Counted from the stretch's first letter, positions 23,421 through 32,485 are shown. The stretch is DNA of 64,000 bases from Lujinxingia sediminis (GCF_004005565.1 NZ_SADD01000003.1:62001-126000), one strand, 5' to 3'. Numbers and translations are program-made. The notes: generated by a model from the sequence alone, not told the origin.

Positions 23421-26236
23421 GCGTCCTCCTGGTTATGAATCGAAAGTCCCCGGGTGGGGTGATACTCAACAACCACACTGCGCTCATCGCCTGCGAGCGT
23501 AGCCTGCCAGCCCTCCTGCCCTTCGCGGGCTTTCAGCGGCACCACGACCGACCATTTTCCTTCGTCTGGCATCGCCGCTTTTGCCGCTTCCACTGCCGCC
23601 CGCACCTCGCGCGCTACCTCAGCCCCCGTCGGAATCTTGCTGGCCCGAACGCTGACCTCACTGCGCGCCCAACGGTGCGACCCTTTACCGGCCAGTGGCT
23701 CAAGTCTTCCATCGCGTCCCATCACCCCCAGGCGCAGCGTTTGTGTGGGATCGCCCAGACGCGTGGGCGTGATGGTGTCCGGCAACCAGTTCTTTGGATC
23801 GGTGCCAATGCCGCCGTACCCCGCCCCCACACAAAGCCTGTTGAAGTTTGCCATTCCCCGCTCGGCCTGCGCCTTCCCCATCGCCTTGTGGCTGGCCTCT
23901 ACAAGAGCCTCCGGGATTCGCGTGTCGGCCTCAGGCCCATACACCGCCTCCACGAGCTCTCGGGCCAGCGAAGGGATCGCGATCGTGCCGTGCGCTTCCA
24001 ACGCTTTTGCCCCCAGCCAGAGCCGCCCGACATGCGGATATACAAACGCCGCACGCTCAAACATCGACGAGAACCAATCCGCCTCCGGGGCATCGACCGC
24101 CTCAGGCCCCAGCACATAAAACACCGGCGCCGGCCGCTCCCCTCGCTCGTGGCGGTGCAGTCGCCCCGCGCGCTGAATCAAAAGATCAATGGGCGCCAGA
24201 TCCGAGACCATCGCGTCAAAATCCAGATCCAGAGACTGCTCCACCACCTGCGTCGCCACGAGCACACGGCCCGCCCGCTCCGCCCCACTGCTCTTCACAC
24301 CAAAGGTGCGCAGCGTCGCTTCTTCGATGCGCTGCCGATCGCACATCGCGAAACGCGCATGGAAGAGCGACACCTTCTCCTCCCCGAGCTCCGCCACCAG
24401 CTGCTCATATGCGCTGACCGCATCATCCACCGTATTGCGAATCCAGCAGGCACAGCGCCCCGCTCGAGCCTCCGCGATCACGTAGTTGAGGGCCGCATCC
24501 TCATCGCGATGAAATCCTACCTGCACCGCGCGCTCCGGCACCGCCGAGCTCACCAGAACTTCATCCTGATGCTCAAAACACACCTTCGTCTGCGTCGCCG
24601 CTACCTTCTCAAAGGGTGTCTCATACACACCCTCGGCATCAACGCGCGTCGCCAGTGGAAAGGCCTGCGAACACAACGCCACCGGCCTCTCTACTCCCAA
24701 CCCTTTGCGAAACGCGTTGCTCAACGACTGACGCATCCGCTGCGGCAGGGTCGCCGAGAGCAAGATCGCGCTGCCTCCCAACGCCGCCTGAAACATGAGC
24801 AGACTTTCCAACAAGCCCTGCATATAGCTGTCGTAGGCATGCACCTCATCGACTACCAGCACGTGGTCGCGAAGCCCCAACAAACGCAGACATTGGTGCT
24901 TGCTTGGCAGTACCCCCATCAGCGCCTGGTCGATCGTTCCCACTCCCACATGGGCCAGCAGCGCTTTTTTACGGCGGTCTCCCAGCCACTGCGCACAGCG
25001 CACCGCCGCGCCCCCCTTGCCATGCTCACTTCCTCCCATCGTCTCCGCTGCAACCGTCAACGAGTTGCGAAAGGTCTCATCCAACTCACGTCGACCATGC
25101 GCCAGCACCAGCGAAGGATTGCCGCCGGGCTCAAACATCGCCGCATATGTCGTCGCCAGACGCCCGTACATCGCGTTGGCGGTCGCCATGGTCGGCAACC
25201 CCACAAAAAGCCCGCTGGCCAACCCCTGATTCATCAGGCGATGCGCCAACACCAGCGCCGCCTCGGTCTTCCCGCTCCCCGTGCTGTCTTCCAGGATAAA
25301 TAGCTGGGGTGAGTCGCTCAGTTTGACCTCATCCGCATACGCCTGCATCGGTCGAGGCCTAAACGAAGACCCCAGATCCCGAAACAACGTCGCTACCCCC
25401 GCAGGACTTGAGGGCATCGCATCAAAGAGCCCGATCTCCTTAAGCGCCTGCGCCGCCTGAGGACGCGCAAAGCGCTCGGCGTACTCCTCCAGCCCGAACG
25501 CACCGCCCCGCATCGGAAAATACGTGGTGTTGGAGCCAATCCAGTCGCTGAGTACCGCCAGCCCGGCCACCAACCACGAGACGACATGCACCCGATCAAA
25601 GAGCGCATCATCCATATCCCATCGCCATGAACCCAAACTCCCGGGCCAAAAGAGCGTTTGAAGCGTCTGCACGATGTGATCGCTGGCGGCCAGCGCATCA
25701 TCGTCCATATGCATCGCCAGCCGATCACCACCATCCAGGTTCAACGGCATCCCGTGATGCCCCGCCACTGCCTTCATAAGCGGCCCCAGGACGTCGTGCA
25801 GATCCGCGATGTCATAACAAAAGCCACAAGCCTCCCCGACGTTTTGCTCCCAGATCCTGGGAATCAACCGTTTCGTAAAATAAAGCTGCGAGATTTCGTG
25901 GTGATAACGAGGCTGGGTGCGACGACTGCTCCGCGCCCGTAGCCGCTCAAAAAGGTGCGGATCGCGGTTCTGAAACCCCTCATTGGCCTTCCCGATGTCA
26001 TGCAGCGCCACCAGCCAGGTGCAGAACCCGGCGGCCTGCTCTGGTGCCATATTCAGCAGAGTACCCAGCTGACGACGAAGCGAATCATTCTGCGCCAGCA
26101 CCGCCTCGCAGACCGCCCCCACATCCAGCAGATGGTAAGGGAGCGCGTGCCAGTCGGCACCTTGAGCACCATCATCACGATTCGTCTTAGCCCACAGGCG
26201 TAGATATAGTGGTCCAGCAGCGTCAGGAGCAGTCAT
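23417..26236 (-). CDS. cas3: CRISPR-associated nuclease-helicase Cas3 (HD domain fused to DExH helicase)
   Basis: Recruited by Cascade to nick, unwind and degrade target DNA. The N-terminal HD nuclease shows ALHDIGK near residue 80, VAGHHG near 160 and LSDWIG near 232. The superfamily 2 helicase follows, with Walker A DSTGSGKTEAAL (~319), DEVH in VVDEVHAYD (~464), SATLP (~495) and motif VI QRAGRLHRH (~689). The length of 939 aa is normal for a type I-E fused Cas3. All nuclease and helicase motifs are intact, so no inactivation is evident. ATG at 26,236 is directly preceded by an in-frame GTG at 26,239; the ribosome site is weak. It is the first gene of the operon, and the upstream region carries an inverted repeat that may be an operator. 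Confidence 0.97.
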   Translation of the reverse strand: MTAPDAAGPLYLRLWAKTNRDDGAQGADWHALPYHLLDVGAVCEAVLAQNDSLRRQLGTLLNMAPEQAAGFCTWLVALHDIGKANEGFQNRDPHLFERLRARSSRRTQPRYHHEISQLYFTKRLIPRIWEQNVGEACGFCYDIADLHDVLGPLMKAVAGHHGMPLNLDGGDRLAMHMDDDALAASDHIVQTLQTLFWPGSLGSWRWDMDDALFDRVHVVSWLVAGLAVLSDWIGSNTTYFPMRGGAFGLEEYAERFARPQAAQALKEIGLFDAMPSSPAGVATLFRDLGSSFRPRPMQAYADEVKLSDSPQLFILEDSTGSGKTEAALVLAHRLMNQGLASGLFVGLPTMATANAMYGRLATTYAAMFEPGGNPSLVLAHGRRELDETFRNSLTVAAETMGGSEHGKGGAAVRCAQWLGDRRKKALLAHVGVGTIDQALMGVLPSKHQCLRLLGLRDHVLVVDEVHAYDSYMQGLLESLLMFQAALGGSAILLSATLPQRMRQSLSNAFRKGLGVERPVALCSQAFPLATRVDAEGVYETPFEKVAATQTKVCFEHQDEVLVSSAVPERAVQVGFHRDEDAALNYVIAEARAGRCACWIRNTVDDAVSAYEQLVAELGEEKVSLFHARFAMCDRQRIEEATLRTFGVKSSGAERAGRVLVATQVVEQSLDLDFDAMVSDLAPIDLLIQRAGRLHRHERGERPAPVFYVLGPEAVDAPEADWFSSMFERAAFVYPHVGRLWLGAKALEAHGTIAIPSLARELVEAVYGPEADTRIPEALVEASHKAMGKAQAERGMANFNRLCVGAGYGGIGTDPKNWLPDTITPTRLGDPTQTLRLGVMGRDGRLEPLAGKGSHRWARSEVSVRASKIPTGAEVAREVRAAVEAAKAAMPDEGKWSVVVPLKAREGQEGWQATLAGDERSVVVEYHPTRGLSIHNQEDA

Positions 26237-26263
26237 CACATACCCGTGAAGTCATGAGCCTTA

Positions 26264-26285
26264 CGCTACCTGCAATGAGGTAGCG
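26264..26285. promoter_or_regulatory. Perfect inverted repeat upstream of cas3 (putative operator or 5' UTR hairpin)
   Basis: CGCTACCT and AGGTAGCG form an 8-bp perfect inverted repeat with a 6-nt centre. It ends 28 nt from the cas3 start codon. It has no T-run, so it does not look like a terminator. The position suits repressor binding or RNA structure in the leader of the cas mRNA. No clear -35/-10 pair was identified between it and 26,420. Confidence 0.5.
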
Positions 26286-26606
26286 CACCGTACGTCCCCA
26301 CCCAGCCGAAGCGCGGCTTGAGCGTTAATGTGAAGGAGCGTAACGAGAACCATTCGGGGGTGCAACCCGCAAAATGATCGTTCTGAAATGAAAAAGACTG
26401 TTTTTTCGATCTATTTTGGCGCTTTTTCGCAAAGGGCGATGGTCTCTGACCACGCGCCTCACACAGCCCGGCGAACGATGTAGCTATGCCTGTTTGCCTT
26501 TCTGGCTTTTCGTGCAGGCTCTGCGGCTCTGCCATGTTGGGTTCAGTCGCCCTTCGATATCCCGCCGGTGCCCGATTCCCCTCTTCTCCCTCCCGAGCCT
26601 CTTCAG

Positions 26607-27276
26607 GTTGGTCTCAACCCAACTTTTGACGCTCACGAGCTACCCCGGGTTGGTCTCAACCCAACTTTTGACGCTCGCGAGCTCCCCCAAGTTGGTCTCA
26701 ACCCAATTTTTGACGCTCGCGAGCTCCCTCAAGTTGGTCTCAACCCAATTTTTGACGCTCGCGAGCTCCCTCAAGTTGGTCTCAACCCAATTTTTGACGC
26801 TCGCGAGCTCCGATTTTTTGCTCCAGACCAACATTTGGAGCTCGCGAGCGACCTCAGGTTGGTCTCAACCCAATTTTTATCGCTCGCGAGCTCCGATTTT
26901 TTGCTCCAGACCAACATTTGGAGCTCGCGAGCGACCTCAGGTTGGTCTCAACCCAACTTTTGACGCTCACGAGCTCTCTTTTTTGGGTTCAGACCACTTT
27001 TTAGGAGCTCCCGAGCTCCTTGAGATTGGTCTGGAGCACTTCGGACACGCTCGCGAGCTCTTTTTTTTGGGTTCAGACCAACCTGACCATGCTCGGGAGC
27101 TCCCTGATGTTGGTCTGGAGCACTTCGGACACGCTCGCGAGCTCTTTTTTTTGGGTTCAGACCAACCTTATCGAGCTCCCGAGCGTCCTGAGATTGGGTT
27201 GACGCACTTTTAGGACGCTCACGAGCATGTCCTCGATGGTCTGACGCACCAGCAGCACACTCCAGAGCATCGGATG
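26607..27276. repeat. Phased 42-nt palindromic tandem repeat locus, about 16 units in alternating orientation
   Basis: A-type units start GTTGGTCTCAACCCAA and end GACGCTCGCGAGCTC. They begin at 26607, 26649, 26691, 26733 and 26775, an exact 42-nt step. From there they alternate with B-type units that carry the reversed element (CCAGACCAAC or GGTTCAGACCAAC) after a run of T. A-type starts then continue at 26858, 26941, 27025, 27109, 27193 and 27235. Nearly every unit holds the 10-bp palindrome GCTCGCGAGC or a one-base variant (GCTCACGAGC, GCTCGGGAGC). Because 42 is a multiple of three, frames stay open on both strands, but the translations are just repeats with no initiation context. I do not recognise this element. 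Confidence 0.9.
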
Positions 27277-27760
27277 ATGGGTGTGGGGCACTCAGGCAAC
27301 GCTCCGAGCGGTTTCCAAATGCATTCAGCCCCCCAATTACCTCCCCGTCCAGGCTGCGACATCCTGAGACGCAGACAAACAACGTTGGCGTGCATCGGAT
27401 TGCGGATGAAAAAAGACGAAAAAACCGACCTTGCATGGATTGACCGGCCCGGAAAACTCTGGCAGCGTTTCAACATTCGGTTCTTAGAGTGCTGCGAAGC
27501 ACGGCGTCTCTCAACAACGAGCGACGTCTCTTTTTTTACGCGCGTTGTCGGTATCGCTGCGATCTTATCGCTGTGTACTACCGGCGCGGAACCAACGCGC
27601 AGCCTCATGTCGTATCGGGGGACCGAGAGCAGTCGATCTGCATCTACCAGAACATCGGACAGGCCGATGATTCCTGGCTTGCAGGTTTTACTTCACTCTC
27701 GTCTTGCTACGAAAAAGCCCATGCGATGGGCCCGGCAAGACACGACACAAAGGAGGCAAC
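27251..27760. other. Intergenic stretch with no supported gene
   Basis: Open frames here lack ribosome sites and have no recognisable product. The only structure seen is a 6-bp hairpin (GCCCAT/ATGGGC, 27,717-27,731) 30 nt before the start of the next gene. The gap from 26,286 to 26,606 on the other side of the repeat locus is likewise without a supported gene. Confidence 0.6.
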
Positions 27761-28645
27761 ATGTCGCTGAATCCTCTTACCGCTGCTGCGATGATCTCGA
27801 TCTCCGATGATTTCCTGAACCATGCGGAGAAACAGAAGATTCTGGCCAAAGATCCGATGTTGTTGCCCGTCGCCGACAGGCTGAAAGACGTCCATCGCAC
27901 ATTGATTGTGCTCACGCGCAAAGAGGGGGAGTCGGAGCGGGAGCTGAAAGTGGTCTCCGCCAATATTCAACTCTGCAATCAGCGGCATGACGCCCTGTGC
28001 CGGGGCCTCGATGGAGCGCTGACCTTTGCAGAACACATGTGCGAGAGCGCCGAAGCCGCCAAACCCATTGTGGAAGCCCGCGATCTGCTCTTTCCTCAAG
28101 GCATGGGGATCATCTCGGCGTCCTACCGCGATCAAGCCGGTCATGCGCTGAGCCTGGGGGAACGCGTAACCCCCGAGGTGCGCGACACGCTGGGTCGAGT
28201 TCATTTTGACGGGGAAGACCTCAACGCCTTTCTCGAACGCTACATCAACGTCGGGCGAGAAATGAGCGGACTTATCGCTCGCCGCGCCGAGCTGCAGGGC
28301 GAAGACGACCAGACGCGTGTCAGCGCCAGCGATCTTCGGGAGGCGCGTTACCAATGGCAACGCGTGGTGACCGCCCTCCTGCGCCTTCTTGAAATCTCCA
28401 GGCTGAGCGAAACAGACAAACGCCGCTTGCTCACGAACTTAAACGAAGCCGTGGCCCAGGCGGCTGCGCGGCGCACCCGTGTGGCCAGCGGCAATGCAAC
28501 GCAGGAGGAGATCGCTGACGACAACGCCGTTGAGGACGGTGCTGAATCCCCTCAGCTGGAGGCCGACGCCCCCGAGGCGGAGATTCGCCGTCAGGAGGCG
28601 CCGAAGCCCGTTGCCGATCTGGAGCCCGCCGGTGATATGAACTGA
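27761..28645 (+). CDS. Hypothetical helical protein with acidic C-terminal tail
   Basis: Not recognised. The 294-aa product has no signal peptide or membrane segment. Residues ~15-230 look mostly alpha-helical, with heptad-like stretches around the RLKDVHRTLIVLTRKEGESE and LREARYQWQRVVTALLRLLE segments. The last ~50 residues are a low-complexity tail rich in Glu, Ala and Pro. The ATG at 27,761 is chosen because AAAGGAGGCAAC lies directly upstream; a frame extension to 27,704 lacks such a site. It is a single gene: the palindromic repeat locus lies upstream and a strong hairpin terminator downstream, and it is divergent from cas3. No functional link to CRISPR is shown by the sequence. Confidence 0.85.
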   Translation: MSLNPLTAAAMISISDDFLNHAEKQKILAKDPMLLPVADRLKDVHRTLIVLTRKEGESERELKVVSANIQLCNQRHDALCRGLDGALTFAEHMCESAEAAKPIVEARDLLFPQGMGIISASYRDQAGHALSLGERVTPEVRDTLGRVHFDGEDLNAFLERYINVGREMSGLIARRAELQGEDDQTRVSASDLREARYQWQRVVTALLRLLEISRLSETDKRRLLTNLNEAVAQAAARRTRVASGNATQEEIADDNAVEDGAESPQLEADAPEAEIRRQEAPKPVADLEPAGDMN

Positions 28646-28666
28646 ACGCAACACCATTGAACGTAC

Positions 28667-28694
28667 AAAAGGGCAGCCCCCCGGCTGCCCTTTT
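28667..28694. terminator. Bidirectional intrinsic terminator
   Basis: A perfect 12-bp hairpin with arms AAAAGGGCAGCC and GGCTGCCCTTTT and a CCCC loop. It lies between two convergent genes (27,761-28,645 plus; 28,734-30,569 minus) and can serve both. Confidence 0.9.
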
Positions 28695-28733
28695 CACGTT
28701 CCCACCCCACTCCCCCATCCACACCCCCCACCC

Positions 28734-30569
28734 TCACTCATAAATCAACGTCAACGTCGGTCGCAGAGTGGCGTCGGCGTGGGTGCGGCCGGCAAAGGTC
28801 GCGGCGTCCTCGGTGGCGACGATGCGCAGGGTGATGGAGCGGTCGGCCTCGAAGCGCTCGGTGACGGCTTCGAAGAGATGGATGCTGTCGATGGTGATCG
28901 TTTCGGGGAGGGTGGGCGCGTCGCCTTGCTGGAGGTTGAAGACGGCCAGCTCGCGTCCGTGGGCGTCGGGGCGGTTGGTGTAGGTCACGCTCGATTCGCC
29001 CCATACATCATCGACCAGGTAGTCCACGCTAAACCGAGCTTCGCCGCCGAAGCTCTCAACGTCTGTGGCGGCCAGCTGCAGCTGGGCGCCGGCAAGGGTG
29101 GTGCCCACCGGGATGTCCGACATGTCGAAGCGGACGTAGAACTCCGAGCGGTTGCGATCGGCGATCAGCCCACCGCCTTCCCCCAGCGGGGTGTCGGGCT
29201 CAAAGGTGCTGACGGTCGCGTTGGCGTTGGGCAAAACCTGATGCTGGGTGCACTCGCGCAGAGTGACCGTCATCGTGGGGCGCTGGCCGGCCTCGGAGTG
29301 GCGGCTGGAGTAGTAGAGCGAGCGGCCTCGGGTTGAGCTCACACTCAACGCCATGGCGTCGGCGTCGGTTTCGACCAGCGATTGCGCCGCCGCGGTCAAC
29401 GCGGCCGACGTGATTGTGTAAAGTCTACCACCCTGTGATCGTGCGCCCTCGGTGATACGCCAGCTGGCGAGCGAGCTCTGCAAAACCTCGGGGGCATGGC
29501 GCCAGGTCAGCGCGTTGGCGCTCCAGCTCCCGTCCACCAGGTCAAGCGCGTCGGTGAATCCGAGAAATTGGCAGTTCATAAAGAGCGGGCAGTAGAACCC
29601 ATCGAAACGAACCAACTTCAGCGCCGCGTTCACGACGGGACCGGTGTTGGGCAAGGCGCTGAGGTCGAACTTCAACAGGGAGCTATGCGGCCCCTTCGCC
29701 AGGTATTCGTAGGTCGAGGTGTAGTTGAACTCGACCTCCTCCCCCTCGGTCTGAAAGCTCGAATGCACCACCAGAAAGGGAAGACTGCTGAAGTTCGCGT
29801 CCATCGCCAGGCTGGAGATAAACGTATCCTCAAGCAGAGGCACCTCGTAGTCCTGATCACAGGCCGCGGTGATCTGGCAGAGGGGCGCATCGCCGGAGAC
29901 GTTGATGCAGAGATAGCGCGCCGGGTCGCCGCAGCCGCCATTATCGGTGGCGCAGAAGTCGATATCCGCACATTGACCTACGCCGACCTCGGGGTTGCTG
30001 CATTCAAAAAACGCCGGGTCACCGCAGCCTCCGTTATCTTCAAGACAGGGGTTGATGGTGGTGCATGCGGCGATGAGCGCATCATCGTCGTCGAGCTCCG
30101 CGTCGCATTGCACGAGCGCGGGGTCGCCGCAGCCTCCGTTATCTTCAAGACAGGGGTTCTGCTCCACGGGGGTACAGGTCTGGCCGTCGCCTTCAAAGCC
30201 CTCGTCGCAGACGCACTCCGGCCCATCCGCCGCCTCAAGGTCGCAGGTGGCATCAGGGGCACAGCCGGGCTCGCAGGTCGAGGGCTGACAGCCGGGTCCA
30301 ACGCCTTCGACACAGTATCCCGCGGCAAGGCAATGGCCTTCGAAGCAGACCAGGTCGTCGCCCTCGCAGGTGGAGGTGCACCTGGCCGCACAGACCTGCG
30401 TATCGGCCTGACATAACCCGGAGGCGCATCCCTCATCTTCAACGCATGACTCCCCGGGCTGAGCCAGGGTCGCCTCCGAGGAGGTGTCGGCAACGTTGCA
30501 TGCCAGAAGGCTTGATGCAGCGAGTGCTGCCAGCACGACATGAGATCGGGATATTCCGGGGATGTGCAT
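28734..30569 (-). CDS. Surface lipoprotein with three NGGCG EGF-like repeats and two DNRLRE-like beta-sandwich domains (paralogue 1)
   Basis: Predicted lipoprotein of 611 aa. The signal peptide ends in SSLLAC, a good lipobox. A Cys-rich module follows (CASGLCQADTQVCAARC), then an EGF-like region, then three repeats with the core NGGCGDP. The C-terminal half has two beta-rich domains, each with a conserved YVRFDMS or LLKFDLS strand and ending in TLRPTLTLIYE. These resemble domains called DNRLRE/CBM96-like; this assignment is from memory of the motif. The start at 30,569 has GGAG 7 nt upstream; the longer frame to 30,689 would put 40 residues before the signal peptide. First-listed member of a six-gene family in this window. 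Ligand or partner unknown; adhesion or polymer binding is a guess. Confidence 0.85.
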   Translation of the reverse strand: MHIPGISRSHVVLAALAASSLLACNVADTSSEATLAQPGESCVEDEGCASGLCQADTQVCAARCTSTCEGDDLVCFEGHCLAAGYCVEGVGPGCQPSTCEPGCAPDATCDLEAADGPECVCDEGFEGDGQTCTPVEQNPCLEDNGGCGDPALVQCDAELDDDDALIAACTTINPCLEDNGGCGDPAFFECSNPEVGVGQCADIDFCATDNGGCGDPARYLCINVSGDAPLCQITAACDQDYEVPLLEDTFISSLAMDANFSSLPFLVVHSSFQTEGEEVEFNYTSTYEYLAKGPHSSLLKFDLSALPNTGPVVNAALKLVRFDGFYCPLFMNCQFLGFTDALDLVDGSWSANALTWRHAPEVLQSSLASWRITEGARSQGGRLYTITSAALTAAAQSLVETDADAMALSVSSTRGRSLYYSSRHSEAGQRPTMTVTLRECTQHQVLPNANATVSTFEPDTPLGEGGGLIADRNRSEFYVRFDMSDIPVGTTLAGAQLQLAATDVESFGGEARFSVDYLVDDVWGESSVTYTNRPDAHGRELAVFNLQQGDAPTLPETITIDSIHLFEAVTERFEADRSITLRIVATEDAATFAGRTHADATLRPTLTLIYE

Positions 30570-30721
30570 CATCAAGCTCCAGGGTGGCTCAGCCATCTTT
30601 GCAGGCATGCTCTGAGGTGGATCGCGTCTCGCGTACATGAAGTATACACATGCCCCTGACGAGTTCCCATCGAAGTACGCCCCCCTCAACGACGTTCAGC
30701 GGGTTGATGGACGCATTCGAG

Positions 30722-32335
30722 TTACCCCACCACCCACACCACCAACCCCAGCGCCACCACCCCGTTGATCACCGTGATCGCCCTCCCCTTCAAGCCCTCT
30801 CGACCGAACCAGGGTGCGCGTACCACTGCGGGCAGCGTGCGCACAGCCAGCCCCGCTGTCAGCAGGAGCGCGGCGTACCAGATGGCGACGGGCAAGGACT
30901 GCCAGGCGCCGAGCTGGTGGGAGAGGATGAGCAGGAAGGTGGCCTCCAGGCCGGCGCTTAAGGCGTCGAGGCGCCCTGCCGGGTGCTGGCGGTTAAGGGA
31001 GGCGGTGAAGCGCTTGAGGAGGGAGGCTTCGCGCTCGACGCCGGGTTCGTCCTCGGGCTTGAGGGTGAGGCGGCGGTGGAGGCGATGCAGGGTATGGGGG
31101 GCAAGCCAGGGAAAGAGCAGGCCGACGAGCATGAAGAAGATGCTGGAGTCGAGCGGGGGCGGCTCGGGGGAGGGCTCGCGCAGCAGGTCCATGGCAAAGG
31201 CGGAGCCGTGAGAGGTGTCGGTGAGCAGCACCACGGCGCGGCCCGTCTCCGGCGCGATGGCAAGAAAGGCGTAGTAGCCGCCGGTGCGGCCGTTATGCCA
31301 GATGATCGTTTCGTTTTTTTCCATGACTTCCGTGACGTCAACGTCGGTGGAGTCATCGGATCGAAGGGTTCGAAAAAACCAGCCCAGGCCCACGTGGGGG
31401 TTGCCCTCGTCATCGAGGTGATGGGGCTTGAGGGAGAGCGCGAGCGGGGGGAAGTCTGCGGCCAGGGCGTTTCGGGCAAATGCCACAAGGTCGGGGAGCG
31501 TGGTGCGCAGGCCACCGGCGGGGTTGTAGGCGTCGAGGTGCCAGGGGTCGGCGCCGGTGTGGTTGGTGCGGTGGCCGGGCACGGTGTGGGTGTGTTCCGC
31601 TTCGAAATCACTGGCGGAGAGGCCCAGGGGTTCGAGCACGCGGGCGGCGATGCGGGCCTCATACGAGGCGTCGGGGCTGAGCGAGGGGTCGATGGTGCTC
31701 AGGTCGACGGTTTCGAGGAGGCGACCCAGGAGCGCGACGCCGAAGTTGGAGTAGGCGACCGAGCCGCGGGTCTTCAGGTCGGCGGCTTCCAGGGGGCAGA
31801 GCGCCTCAAAGAGCTCGTCGCGGGTGGAGCCCTGGTAGGGGTCGGAGGGTTGCAGAAAGGCGCGCCAGAGGCCGGGGCCTCCCGGAGCCAGCCGGGGCAG
31901 ACCCGACGTATGCGTGGAGAGTTCTTGTAATGTGATGGCACCCACCTCCGGGGCCAGCTCGCAGCCCGGAGGCAAAAGCTCGACGATGGGCGTCTCCAGG
32001 GTGAGCTTTTCGCCAAGGACAGCGTCGGCCAGCAGGATGGAGGTAAACACCTTGGTGATGGAGCCGGCATCAAAGCGGGCGTCGGCGCTGCGCTGGTCGA
32101 TGCCCACCTGCGCCTCTTCTTCGGAACCATCGGCGTTAAGGCGCCAGGCCACCGCGCCGCGGGTGTGGCCTTTATCGACGTAGGCGTTGAGGGCGCGTTG
32201 CAGGTCGTTGGCGCTTGACGCTGCGTCGGGGCTTTGAGCGCCGGCGGTCAACGGAGCGCCGGTGAGGCTCAGCGTGATCGTCGCCAGGAGGAGAAGGAGC
32301 ACGCGGGCTTTGGGGACGATCGGGCAGGGGACCAT
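30722..32335 (-). CDS. Membrane-anchored serine hydrolase, class C beta-lactamase / penicillin-binding-like family
   Basis: After a signal peptide (residues ~1-33) a serine beta-lactamase-fold domain shows all three family motifs: SITK (Ser92, Lys95), YSN (Tyr195-Asn197) and HNG (His347). The C-terminal ~170 residues hold about four hydrophobic helices, starting with SSIFFMLVGLLFPWLAP, so the enzyme is anchored in the membrane with the catalytic domain outside the cytoplasm. Such proteins act as D-Ala-D-Ala peptidases, esterases or related hydrolases; the substrate cannot be told here. The ATG at 32,335 precedes a clear signal peptide and has GAGG 8 nt upstream. A (GTT)7 tract sits just upstream of that ribosome site. 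The gene interrupts the EGF-like lipoprotein family on the same strand. Confidence 0.9.
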   Translation of the reverse strand: MVPCPIVPKARVLLLLLATITLSLTGAPLTAGAQSPDAASSANDLQRALNAYVDKGHTRGAVAWRLNADGSEEEAQVGIDQRSADARFDAGSITKVFTSILLADAVLGEKLTLETPIVELLPPGCELAPEVGAITLQELSTHTSGLPRLAPGGPGLWRAFLQPSDPYQGSTRDELFEALCPLEAADLKTRGSVAYSNFGVALLGRLLETVDLSTIDPSLSPDASYEARIAARVLEPLGLSASDFEAEHTHTVPGHRTNHTGADPWHLDAYNPAGGLRTTLPDLVAFARNALAADFPPLALSLKPHHLDDEGNPHVGLGWFFRTLRSDDSTDVDVTEVMEKNETIIWHNGRTGGYYAFLAIAPETGRAVVLLTDTSHGSAFAMDLLREPSPEPPPLDSSIFFMLVGLLFPWLAPHTLHRLHRRLTLKPEDEPGVEREASLLKRFTASLNRQHPAGRLDALSAGLEATFLLILSHQLGAWQSLPVAIWYAALLLTAGLAVRTLPAVVRAPWFGREGLKGRAITVINGVVALGLVVWVVG

Positions 32336-32347
32336 GATCACGACCTC

Positions 32348-32368
32348 AACAACAACAACAACAACAAC
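32348..32368. repeat. (AAC)7 / (GTT)7 microsatellite abutting a ribosome binding site
   Basis: Seven perfect AAC triplets on the plus strand. They read GTT on the coding strand of the serine hydrolase gene and end 12 nt before its start codon, next to the GAGG ribosome site. A longer frame through the tract would read poly-Val, but there is no sign it is translated. Confidence 0.9.
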
Positions 32369-32435
32369 GACGGGAGGTGGCACGCGGCAAGTCGCAGAGG
32401 ATACGGGGGGCTCGTATCGCACCCTGCCGGAGATG

Positions 32436-32485
32436 AAAAAACCCCGCGGGCCTTTGCCCTTCAGGCTATGGCACGCGGGGTTTTT
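32436..32485 (-). terminator. Intrinsic terminator after the 634-aa lipoprotein gene
   Basis: Arms AAAAACCCCGCG and CGCGGGGTTTTT surround a ~25-nt loop. On the minus strand a T-run follows. It lies between the stop at 32,551 and the serine hydrolase start at 32,335, separating their transcripts. Confidence 0.75.

Noticed and set aside
20065-25303. Plus-strand frames opposite cas7e and cas3 (20,065-21,138; 23,435-25,303)
   Set aside because: The Cas proteins on the minus strand are unmistakable. The antisense translations are Arg/His/Pro-rich and resemble no family.
26987-27172. Shared GGTTCAG heptamer between the 42-nt repeats and the CRISPR repeat
   Set aside because: Seven bases in a GC-rich window is not significant, and the surrounding sequence is different. 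No functional link can be claimed.
26607-27276. The 42-nt repeats as a second CRISPR array
   Set aside because: The variable parts are only 6-9 nt, several units are identical throughout, and unit orientation alternates. CRISPR repeats do not do this.
26416-27436. Open frames through the 42-nt repeat locus on both strands (14-aa repeat proteins)
   Set aside because: 42 is a multiple of three, so any stop-free unit stays open in several frames. There is no ribosome site, and both strands are equally open.
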